A stretch of DNA of 6,233 nt from a bacterium (GCA_009920585.1 RFZT01000152.1:1-6233); one strand, 5' to 3'. Counted from the first letter of the stretch, positions 1 to 5,762 are shown. Notes: a model not told the origin generated them from the sequence alone. Made by a program: numbers and translations.

Positions 1-25
1 CAACCAACAAAAACACACACACCTA

Positions 26-322
26 ATGGCAAATGTAAACATCAAGCCTCTCGGAGATCGCGTGCTCGTTAAGCCGCTCGAAGAGAAGGAAATCACAAAA
101 GGTGGCATCATCATTCCTGATGCCGCAAAAGAAAAACCACAGGAAGCAGAAGTCATCGCTGTTGGCACAGGCAAACGCGATGATGACGGCAAACTGATCG
201 CTTTCACCGTCAAAGTCGGTGACAAAGTCCTCGTATCCAAATACGGCGGAACCGAAGTCAAGGTCGAAGGCGAGTCCTTCACCATCATGCGCGAGGACGA
301 CATCCTCGGCATCATCGGCTAA
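26..322 (+). CDS. groES: Co-chaperonin GroES (Hsp10)
   Basis: GroES forms the heptameric lid of the GroEL folding chamber in the cytoplasm. The 98-residue product has the usual length and runs from KPLGDRVLVKP (residues 7-17) through the mobile loop with GGIIIPD (26-32), which docks on GroEL, to the conserved end MREDDILGII. The only sensible start is the ATG at 26. It follows a leader of almost only A and C with no Shine-Dalgarno motif. groEL follows after 42 bp, the normal bacterial operon order. Only 25 bp of upstream sequence is present, so a CIRCE/HrcA operator or heat-shock promoter cannot be judged. Identity is secure. Confidence 0.98.
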   Translation: MANVNIKPLGDRVLVKPLEEKEITKGGIIIPDAAKEKPQEAEVIAVGTGKRDDDGKLIAFTVKVGDKVLVSKYGGTEVKVEGESFTIMREDDILGIIG

Positions 323-324
323 TC

Positions 325-358
325 AAAACTTAATACTTAAAACTTAATACTTAAAACT
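325..358 (+). repeat. 14-bp tandem repeat in groES-groEL gap
   Basis: The unit AAAACTTAATACTT occurs twice exactly (325-338 and 339-352), followed by a six-base third start (AAAACT, 353-358). It fills most of the 42-bp gap and ends just before the groEL ATG. The tract is almost free of G and contains no Shine-Dalgarno sequence. It may act as an unstructured leader for groEL translation, or it may be simple slippage in a neutral spacer. Confidence 0.9.
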
Positions 359-364
359 AATAAC

Positions 365-2005
365 ATGGCAGCAAAACAACTCCTATTTGACGAAGCAGCG
401 CGCCACGCGCTCCTTCGCGGCGTCGAGAAACTCGCTCGCGCCGTCAAAGCGACACTCGGGCCATCGGGCCGTAACGTCATCCTCGACAAAAAATTCGGCA
501 GCCCAACGATCACCAAAGACGGTGTGACGGTCGCCAAAGAAATCGAGCTCGAAGACGCCTACGAAAACATGGGCGCTCAGCTCATCCGCGAAGTGTCCAG
601 CAAGACCAGCGACACTGCAGGTGACGGCACCACGACAGCGACCGTTCTCGCCGAAGCGATCTATCGCGAAGGCCTCAAGAACGTCACCGCTGGCGCGAAC
701 CCAACCAACCTCAAGCGTGGTATCGACAAAGCCGTGGAAGTCATCGTGGCTGAAATCGCCGCCATCTCGAAGAAAGTCAAAGACAGCTCCGAGATCGCTC
801 AAGTCGCCACCGTTTCCGCTAACTGGGATTCCAACATCGGCCAAATCATCGCCGACGCTATGGACAAAGTGGGCAAAGACGGCACGATCACAGTCGAAGA
901 AGCCAAATCGATCGAAACCAGCCTCGACGTTGTCGAAGGTATGCAGTTCGACAAAGGCTACCTCTCGCCTTACTTCGTGACCAATGCGGAAACCCTCGAC
1001 GTCTCTTTTGACGGCGCATACATCCTCATTCACGAGAAGAAAATCAGCAGCCTCAAAGACCTCCTTCCGATCCTCGAGAAGATTGCCAAAACCGGCAAAC
1101 CCTTCCTCATCATCGCCGAAGACGTCGAAGGTGAAGCTCTCGCGACCCTCGTGGTCAACAAGCTCCGTGGCACTCTCCAAGTCTGCGCCGTCAAGGCCCC
1201 AGGCTTCGGCGACCGCCGCAAAGCCATGCTCGAAGATATCGCCGTCCTCACAGGCGGACGCCTCATCACTGACGACCTCGGCATCAAGCTCGAGAGCCTC
1301 ACACTTGAGGACCTCGGCCGTGCGAAACGCATCACTATCGACAAAGAGAACACCACCATCATCGAAGGTGAAGGCAAGAGCGCTGACATCCAAGGCCGCG
1401 TGGGTCAGATCCGCCGCCAGATCGAAGAGACCACCAGCGATTACGACCGTGAGAAGCTCCAAGAGCGCCTCGCCAAGCTCGCCGGCGGTGTCGCCGTCAT
1501 CAACGTCGGTGCAGCCACCGAGACTGAGATGAAAGAGAAAAAAGCCCGCGTCGAAGACGCCCTCCATGCCACCCGCGCAGCGGTGGAAGAAGGCATCGTC
1601 CCCGGCGGCGGAGTCGCTCTCATCCGTGCTCAAAAAGCTCTCGACAGCCTCAAGCTCTCGGGCGACGAAGCAATCGGCGCCGGCATCATCCGCCGTGCGA
1701 TCGAGCAACCGCTCCGCACCTTGGCCGACAACGCCGGCCAAGAAGGCGCCCTCATCGTTCAGGAAGTCAAAAAACGTTCCGGCGCCGAAGGCTACAACGT
1801 CGCCACTGGCGAATACGTGGACCTCATCAAGGCCGGTGTCGTTGACCCTGCTAAAGTGACCCGCAGCGCGCTCCAAAACGCGGCCTCCATCAGCGGACTC
1901 CTCCTCACCACGGAAGCACTCATCACTGAGCTTCCTGAGAAGGACAAAGCTCCCGCCATGCCTCCAGGCGGCGGAATGGGTGGAATGGGCGGCATGGACT
2001 ACTAA
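365..2005 (+). CDS. groEL: Chaperonin GroEL (Hsp60)
   Basis: GroEL is the ATP-driven tetradecameric folding chamber that works with GroES. The 546-residue product is full length. ATPase residues line up with E. coli numbering: Asp52 in KDGVTVAKEI, Asp87 in GDGTTTATVL and Asp398 in ARVEDALHAT. The family signature AAVEEGIVPGGG lies at 405-416 and the tail is the typical GGMGGMGGMDY. Residues 151-155 read SANWD where many bacteria have SAN followed by small or polar residues; I associate this with Verrucomicrobiota. Codons strongly favour C in third position, as expected for a highly expressed gene. No Shine-Dalgarno motif precedes the ATG. A strong terminator follows 31 bp after the stop. Many bacteria of this group carry more than one groEL; pairing with groES argues this is a main copy. 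Confidence 0.98.
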   Translation: MAAKQLLFDEAARHALLRGVEKLARAVKATLGPSGRNVILDKKFGSPTITKDGVTVAKEIELEDAYENMGAQLIREVSSKTSDTAGDGTTTATVLAEAIYREGLKNVTAGANPTNLKRGIDKAVEVIVAEIAAISKKVKDSSEIAQVATVSANWDSNIGQIIADAMDKVGKDGTITVEEAKSIETSLDVVEGMQFDKGYLSPYFVTNAETLDVSFDGAYILIHEKKISSLKDLLPILEKIAKTGKPFLIIAEDVEGEALATLVVNKLRGTLQVCAVKAPGFGDRRKAMLEDIAVLTGGRLITDDLGIKLESLTLEDLGRAKRITIDKENTTIIEGEGKSADIQGRVGQIRRQIEETTSDYDREKLQERLAKLAGGVAVINVGAATETEMKEKKARVEDALHATRAAVEEGIVPGGGVALIRAQKALDSLKLSGDEAIGAGIIRRAIEQPLRTLADNAGQEGALIVQEVKKRSGAEGYNVATGEYVDLIKAGVVDPAKVTRSALQNAASISGLLLTTEALITELPEKDKAPAMPPGGGMGGMGGMDY

Positions 2006-2036
2006 GTCCAAGCTTCACAGCCAAAACTCAACAACT

Positions 2037-2066
2037 CAGCCGGGTTCGCAAGAACCCGGCTGTTTT
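2037..2066 (+). terminator. Intrinsic terminator of groESL
   Basis: An 11-bp perfect stem (2037-2047 with 2052-2062; first arm CAGCCGGGTTC) closes a GCAA tetraloop at 2048-2051, of the stable GNRA type. TTTT follows at once at 2063-2066, then a more mixed GCGTTTG. It starts 31 bp after the groEL stop on the same strand, which fits a Rho-independent terminator ending the operon. Confidence 0.93.
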
Positions 2067-2300
2067 GCGTTTGTGCCGAAAGTCCCTTTGAAATTAGACT
2101 TTGCAGCGCAAAAGAAAGGGGGAATGGCCGTCTCGGCCGTGTGGAGACTGATCTGCTTGTTCGCACCCTGCCCAGCGAAACCAAGGAGCACGCCAAAACA
2201 CACACAGGCGAGACGCACTGTGCCCCTCTCCTAAAAGCCAAAAGCATTTTCCAAAGCCTTGCGGGGGGATGATCGCAAGCGCGATTGGCTTCAAGATAGT

Positions 2301-2351
2301 CATATCAAAAATTATCCAAAACAAAATATTTTAATACCACTTATTGATAAA
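2301..2351 (+). promoter_or_regulatory. AT-rich probable promoter region
   Basis: The 285 bp between the groESL terminator and the next gene hold no supported gene. The last ~50 bp turn abruptly AT-rich, with a palindrome AAAATATTTT at 2323-2332 and TTGATA at 2344-2349. No -35/-10 pair with standard spacing stands out. A promoter here is inferred from composition and from the terminator upstream, which means the ATPase gene needs its own. Confidence 0.35.
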
Positions 2352-3704
2352 ATGTGTATTATTTATGACATGAGGCGTTCTGTTGAATTGGCGTTGGAGC
2401 AATGGAGTGTGAGGTCCGGGCGGAAACCCCTTGTGGTGCTGGGGGCTCGGCAGGTAGGGAAGTCGTATACGCTGGAAAAGTTTGGGCGGCGTTCATTTTC
2501 AGCCAGTCACATCATCAACTTTGAGCAGAATCCGCTGTTTGGCGATGTCTTTAAGGGGTCGTTGGATCCTGTTCGTATTTTGCAGGAACTCGCCCTTGTG
2601 CAAGGTCGCCCCATCGATGTCTCTGCGGACCTTCTTTTTTTTGATGAAATCCAGGAATGCCCGCGTGCTTTGACTTCGCTGAAGTATTTCGCGGAGCAAA
2701 TGCCAGGCCTCGCGATCTGTGCGGCCGGATCGCTTCTAGGGGTTCATTTGGGGGATGTCTCGTATCCGGTCGGCAAAGTCGAGGAGTTGAAAATGGCGCC
2801 GATGACTTTTGAGGAGTTCCTGCTCGCGGGGCCGGATCCCGCATTGGCTACTCATTTCCAAAGCCTCTGCGCGACGAGTCTGCCGAGCGAGACTGTGCAT
2901 GCTTTGATGTGGAGAGAGTTCACGATGTATCTTGCAGTGGGCGGTATGCCAGAGGTGGTCGCCGCTTTTCAATCCCTGCGGGCTGACCTGTGGAACGCCT
3001 GTGCGGAGGCCCGAAAAATCCAAGAGCGACTCACCACAAACCACCTTGCCGATATGGCCAAACATTGCGGCAAGCAAAACGCCATGCATCTCGAGCGGCT
3101 TTGGCAAAATATCCCTGCACAGTTGAGCCGCGACCAGAGTGGATCCGCTCCGAAGTTCGCCTTCAAAGAAGCCATACCAGGTCTGCGTGGCTACGAGCGT
3201 ATGGCCGGCGTGATCGATTGGTTACATGCCGCAGGGCTCATTCTCCGGCATCCGATCGTCAATCGTGGCCATATCCCATTCGCTGCACACGCGAAGGAGA
3301 ATTTCTTCAAGCTTTTCGTCTTCGACATCGGCTTGCTCGGAGCCCTGAGTCGCTTGCCTATGGCCAATATCCTACGTCAGGACTACGGCTCCTACAAAGG
3401 CTACTGCGCCGAAAATTTTGTTGCGCAAGAGTTCCACGCCCTCGGGTGGCAGACGGCTTGTTGGCGGGAGGGACAGGCTGAAGTGGAGTTTCTTTGCGAA
3501 CACCAAGGAAGGGCCCTGCCGGTGGAGGTCAAGTCCGGCCAAGTCACCCAGTCCAAAAGTCTCGCTTCCTTTCAGGCCAAATATCATCCCCCATTATATC
3601 ATCCCCCATTATCCTTCCTTCTGAGTGGTAAAGTCCCGCGTGCGCAAACCGGTTTCACCAAACGCCACCTGCCGCTCTACATGGCATCGAAAATCAAAGG
3701 GTAG
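2352..3704 (+). CDS. AAA ATPase with DUF4143 C-terminus
   Basis: This is a member of the widespread prokaryotic AAA ATPases that pair an N-terminal ATPase with a DUF4143 domain. Their physiological role is poorly defined. Counting from the ATG at 2352 (450 aa), Walker A is GARQVGKS at 31-38 and Walker B is DLLFFDEIQ at 93-101, with GSLLG after it (126-130), as usual in the family. The C-terminal part has AENF (353-356), AEVEF (376-380) and PVEVKSG (390-396), resembling a PD-(D/E)xK nuclease fold. The middle acidic position is Glu where relatives usually have Asp. The frame is open back to a TTG at 2259, but that extension has no family likeness and runs through the AT-rich region. The ATG at 2370 (444 aa, starting MRRSVELALEQW) is an equally good start. 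An exact 15-bp duplication near the end repeats YHPPL. No partner is evident; it stands alone on its strand before the AbiE-like locus. Confidence 0.9.
   Translation: MCIIYDMRRSVELALEQWSVRSGRKPLVVLGARQVGKSYTLEKFGRRSFSASHIINFEQNPLFGDVFKGSLDPVRILQELALVQGRPIDVSADLLFFDEIQECPRALTSLKYFAEQMPGLAICAAGSLLGVHLGDVSYPVGKVEELKMAPMTFEEFLLAGPDPALATHFQSLCATSLPSETVHALMWREFTMYLAVGGMPEVVAAFQSLRADLWNACAEARKIQERLTTNHLADMAKHCGKQNAMHLERLWQNIPAQLSRDQSGSAPKFAFKEAIPGLRGYERMAGVIDWLHAAGLILRHPIVNRGHIPFAAHAKENFFKLFVFDIGLLGALSRLPMANILRQDYGSYKGYCAENFVAQEFHALGWQTACWREGQAEVEFLCEHQGRALPVEVKSGQVTQSKSLASFQAKYHPPLYHPPLSFLLSGKVPRAQTGFTKRHLPLYMASKIKG
3581..3610 (+). repeat. Exact 15-bp tandem duplication inside ATPase gene
   Basis: The 15-base unit ATATCATCCCCCATT occurs twice head to tail (3581-3595 and 3596-3610). 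It is in frame, so the protein gains five residues and reads KYHPPLYHPPLSFLLSG. As far as I recall, relatives have one copy of the corresponding segment, so this looks like a recent slippage duplication that keeps the frame. Confidence 0.9.
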
Positions 3705-3835
3705 GGGCGGCTCGCTGTGCGGAACCAAAAAAGCGTCCGCTGCACTATGGTAACCCTGCAAAATATGTGAATGTGTGGGACTGACGTCTCAGGCAAAGCT
3801 CCCGCCATGATAACCTGAAAATTCTTCTTTCATCC

Positions 3836-3863
3836 GTGACAAATAATGGGTAGTATTTGTCAC
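3836..3863. promoter_or_regulatory. Palindromic operator candidate for the AbiE locus
   Basis: A perfect 10-bp inverted repeat, GTGACAAATA at 3836-3845 and its complement at 3854-3863, is separated by 8 bp. It ends 18 bp before the chosen GTG start of the antitoxin gene. AbiEi antitoxins are winged-helix proteins, and characterised ones repress their own operon by binding inverted repeats at the promoter. TAGTAT at 3851-3856 inside the palindrome could serve as a -10 element, so binding would block RNA polymerase. Palindrome: seen. Operator role: inferred. Confidence 0.6.
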
Positions 3864-3881
3864 GAAAACAAACGAAAAGGT

Positions 3882-4496
3882 GTGTCTCAATCAATTCAAA
3901 ATAAAATAGTTTCAAGAATATATGGAAAATTGAGGGGTTGGGTGTTTACTCCAAATCACTTTCTCGACCTTGGATCACGCTCTGCCGTGGGTAATTCGCT
4001 CAGCCAATTAACGGCTGCCGGGACAATCCGCCGCCTTGCCTTCGGACTCTATGACTACCCCCAAAAGCACCCCAAGCTCGGCTTGCTTAGCCCAAAGCCA
4101 GACACCGTTGCTCAAGCCATCAGCGAAAAGGACGACACTCGTCTTCAGCCGTCCGGGGCCTATGCGGTGAACCTCCTCGGGCTGTCCCAGCAGGTGCCTG
4201 CCAAGATCGTGTATCTTACCGACGGTGCCGAAAAAAACGTGACAGTGGGAAACCAACAGATTCAGCTTCGCCGCACTACACCGAAGAACATGGCGACCGC
4301 TGGGCGTCCCTCGGGCCTTGTCATTCAAGCTCTCCGCTACCTCAAAAAAGACGGCGTCACCGACGACCACATCGCCGCCCTGAAACGAACCCTCCCGGAT
4401 GCCGACCGCGAGCGACTCTGGAAAGATCGCATCTACGCACCGGCTTGGATGCGCCCGGTTTTTAAGCAACTAAAGCCGACATCATTACCATCATAG
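3882..4496 (+). CDS. AbiEi-like (DUF6088) type IV antitoxin
   Basis: This is a probable antitoxin and autorepressor of an AbiE-type toxin-antitoxin locus. From the GTG at 3882 the protein has 204 residues and starts VSQSIQNKIVSRIYGKLRGW, the family's usual beginning. An in-frame ATG at 3846 would add 12 unrelated residues and lies inside the palindrome, so it is disfavoured. A winged-helix domain fits residues 5-60 (FTPNHFLDLGSRSAVGNSL, then the wing around GTIRRLAFGLYDYP). The AbiEi-type segment follows at 88-115 (LQPSGAYAVNLLGLS to VYLTDG), then LRRTTPKNMATAGRPSG (129-145). The first ~80 bp are clearly more AT-rich than the rest. AAAAGG lies only one base before the GTG, too close for a normal ribosome site. 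The next gene is the matching AbiEii-like toxin, which is broken. The antitoxin itself shows no damage. Confidence 0.88.
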   Translation: MSQSIQNKIVSRIYGKLRGWVFTPNHFLDLGSRSAVGNSLSQLTAAGTIRRLAFGLYDYPQKHPKLGLLSPKPDTVAQAISEKDDTRLQPSGAYAVNLLGLSQQVPAKIVYLTDGAEKNVTVGNQQIQLRRTTPKNMATAGRPSGLVIQALRYLKKDGVTDDHIAALKRTLPDADRERLWKDRIYAPAWMRPVFKQLKPTSLPS

Positions 4497-4504
4497 CCGA
4501 CATC
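4474..4504 (+). repeat. 10-bp direct repeat at antitoxin stop
   Basis: AGCCGACATC occurs at 4474-4483 and again at 4495-4504. The second copy starts inside the TAG stop of the antitoxin gene. It may reflect a small duplication around the stop codon. No function is apparent. Confidence 0.7.
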
Positions 4505-4508
4505 CTAA

Positions 4509-4526
4509 CCTCCGCCTCCGCCTCCG
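4509..4526 (+). repeat. Three CCTCCG hexamers between antitoxin and toxin genes
   Basis: CCTCCG is repeated three times exactly in the 73-bp antitoxin-toxin gap, followed by a leader very poor in G and T (4534-4569). No Shine-Dalgarno motif is present before the toxin start. Confidence 0.75.
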
Positions 4527-4569
4527 ACGATAATCACCACGATCACCAACAGCAACATCACCACAACCC

Positions 4570-4890
4570 TTGGACACCTTCGCCCAACTTCCCGCATCTG
4601 AGCATGAAGCCTACTTCACTGAGGCAGCTGACCAACTTCGCCTGCCTCCCCACGTTGTGGAGAAGGACTTCTGGGTCTGCTGGACACTCAAGCGGATTTT
4701 CTCCCTCGACGGCATCGGTGACACACTCCTCTTCAAGGGCGGCACATCACTCTCCAAGGTTCATGGCCTCATCCGTAGGTTCTCTGAAGACATTGATGTC
4801 TCGATCCACCGCGAATTTCTCGGCTTCTCGGGGGCCGGTGACCCTCTTCACGCGGACTTGTCCAACAAGCAGCGGGATAAGCTGAAGTAA
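4570..4890 (+). pseudogene. AbiEii-like nucleotidyltransferase toxin, N-terminal fragment
   Basis: This is the first part of the AbiEii/AbiGii family toxin, a nucleotidyltransferase whose characterised members use GTP and halt growth. The 106 residues include VEKDFWVCWTLKRIF (30-44), the catalytic-type FKGGTSLSK (55-63) and FSEDIDVSI (71-79). The start is a TTG at 4570: the in-frame stop at 4531 leaves no ATG or GTG before it. The family likeness ends at NKQRDKLK (99-106). The next codon is a TAA that lies inside a GGGGTCAG repeat (AGTAAATTGGGGG), where homologs run on for about 200 more residues. The C-terminal rest resumes around 5046 in another frame. The metal-binding Asp pair is kept, but without the remainder an active toxin is unlikely. 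It lies 73 bp after the antitoxin gene. Confidence 0.85.
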
Positions 4891-4928
4891 ATTGGGGGTC
4901 AGAGTAAATTGGGCAAATTGGGGGTCAG
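4886..4928 (+). repeat. Two direct GGGGTCAG repeats at the toxin break
   Basis: AAATTGGGGGTCAG occurs at 4889-4902 and again at 4915-4928. GTAAATTGGG also occurs at 4887-4896 and 4904-4913. The first copy supplies the stop codon that ends the toxin N-terminal fragment. The second continues into the inverted-repeat element. The nested copies suggest repeated insertion or slippage at one site. Confidence 0.9.
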
Positions 4929-5043
4929 TGTGCATTTTCTCCTTTTACACCGATGAATTTTGCAAAAACAGGCTTTTAAAATAAAAAAGGTGCAGTTTTT
5001 TTGAGGATTTTAACCTAAATGAAATAAAATGCACACTGACCCC
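4921..5043. mobile_element. 123-bp REPIN/MITE-like element with 18-bp perfect inverted ends
   Basis: The ends GGGGTCAGTGTGCATTTT (4921-4938) and its exact complement (5026-5043) enclose an AT-rich, non-coding core. An imperfect inner inverted repeat there (about 4963-4976 against 4985-5002) would let the whole element fold into one long hairpin. It sits in GC-rich coding sequence and replaces the middle of the AbiEii gene. It has no gene of its own, so mobilisation would need a transposase in trans. Paired inverted repeats of this kind resemble REP doublets moved by REP-associated tyrosine transposases. That link is inferred from architecture and from recalled GGGGTCAG repeats in related genomes. 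Confidence 0.7.
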
Positions 5044-5045
5044 TA

Positions 5046-5633
5046 GTTCCCTTCATCTATCCGACAACCAGCCTCACTCCATCGGCCGCTTCCTACCTCC
5101 GGCCCGCCGTAAAGATCGAATTTGGTGCTCGGTCCGATCATTGGCCTGCTGAGACAAAGCCCGTGAAGCCCTATTTGGTGGACGCGATCCCCGGCAGCAT
5201 GGAAGAACCGATCGTGAAAGTGAAAACCATGGAGGCCACTCGCACCTTTTGGGAAAAGGCTACCATCCTTCACCAGCACGCCCACCTGCCGGAGGGCAAG
5301 CCATTCCCGGCGAGGTATTCCCGCCACTACACAGATCTTGCCGTCATGATCCATGCCGGCGTGGGCAACCAAGCCGCCGATCGTGAGGACCTGCTCGAAG
5401 CGGTCGTCCGGCACAAGATCGCCTTCTACCGACAGGCATGGGCACGCTACGAAGATGCCAAGCGCGGCACGCTCCGTCTCCTACCTTCGGAAAGGAACAT
5501 GGCCGACCTCAAAAATGACCTTGCCTCCATGCGGGAAATGTTTTTTGACGAACCTCCCTCCTTCGAGTCCGTGATCGACACGCTCACGGAGTTTGAAAAC
5601 ACATTCAACTCCATCGAACAACCAATCTCATGA
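5046..5633 (+). pseudogene. AbiEii-like nucleotidyltransferase toxin, C-terminal fragment
   Basis: Family likeness restarts just past the inverted-repeat element with VPFIYPTTSLTPSAASYLRP and continues through KIEFGARSDHWP, the conserved TFWEKA (5244-5261), SRHYTDLAVMI and the C-terminal MREMFFDEPPSFESV to a TGA at 5631-5633. The frame opens only at 5040, after a TGA inside the repeat. Its first possible start (GTG, 5163) lies well within the conserved region, so this is a fragment, not a separate gene. The two fragments are in different frames. Compared with recalled relatives of roughly 330-350 residues, some 40-70 residues between QRDKLK and the FIYPTTS region are absent. Insertion therefore came with a deletion, or with later loss. 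The remaining sequence is well preserved, implying a fairly recent break. Confidence 0.83.
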
Positions 5634-5734
5634 ACAAACTCGACCTTCAAACCCCGAAAATCCAAGGCCATGTTCCCAGAAGAAACCGCCCCTCCAAAAA
5701 TCCAAGGATACAGCCTAAACCGAGCTTAACTTAG
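5630..5734 (+). CDS. Possible 34-residue ORF overlapping the toxin stop
   Basis: An ATG at 5630 overlaps the TGA of the toxin fragment (ATGA), an arrangement typical of translational coupling. It opens 34 codons starting MNKLDLQTPKIQGHVPRRN and ending at a TAG at 5732-5734, about 8 bp before the outer GGGGTCAG repeat. An 11-bp repeat, AAAATCCAAGG (5657-5667 and 5697-5707), lies within it. A second, 19-codon ORF in another frame (ATG 5670, TAA 5727-5729) also encodes PKIQG. It is basic and proline-rich with no recognised family. It could be the remains of a third operon gene cut by the repeat, or chance. Confidence 0.22.
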   Translation: MNKLDLQTPKIQGHVPRRNRPSKNPRIQPKPSLT

Positions 5735-5742
5735 CGCCATTC

Positions 5743-5762
5743 CACACTGACCCCAGTTTACT
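5743..5762 (-). repeat. Inverted outer copy of the GGGGTCAG repeat
   Basis: Read on the minus strand, 5762-5743 gives AGTAAACTGGGGTCAGTGTG. It matches the left junction of the toxin break (AGTAAATTGGGGGTCAG, 4886-4902), and CACACTGACCCC is identical to 5032-5043. It is thus inverted relative to 4886, and the pair brackets the 3' half of the toxin gene. Confidence 0.85.

Noticed and set aside
621..1859. Several Ser/Arg/Lys/Pro-rich plus-strand frames inside groEL
   Set aside because: They are out-of-frame readings of groEL with low-complexity composition and no family likeness.
383..2011. A 542-codon open frame on the minus strand opposite groEL
   Set aside because: It is a mirror of groEL's strong codon bias (few complementary stops). 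The predicted protein has no recognisable motif and GroEL itself is unmistakable.
1980..2324. Overlapping small frames on both strands around and after the groEL terminator
   Set aside because: They cross the terminator hairpin or mix groEL's tail with non-coding sequence. They share no starts, motifs or codon pattern with real genes.
2259..2351. N-terminal extension of the ATPase from a TTG at 2259
   Set aside because: The added 31 residues lack family likeness and are encoded by the AT-rich probable promoter region. ATGs at 2352 and 2370 fit homologs better.
2990..3481. A 163-codon plus-strand frame within the ATPase gene
   Set aside because: It is a shadow frame, Arg-rich and without motifs, inside a well-supported coding region.
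3705..3835. Possible terminator after the ATPase gene (GTGCGGA with TCCGCTGCAC)
   Set aside because: The stem needs a three-base bulge and has no T-run after it, so it does not meet the standard for an intrinsic terminator.
4008..4469. A 153-codon minus-strand frame opposite the antitoxin gene
   Set aside because: The plus-strand antitoxin has clear family likeness. The opposite frame is a by-product of its GC-rich codons.
4509..4526. The CCTCCG triplet repeat as a Shine-Dalgarno or CRISPR-like signal
   Set aside because: CCTCC is anti-Shine-Dalgarno in sense, not a ribosome site on this strand. Six-base contiguous units without spacers are not a CRISPR array.
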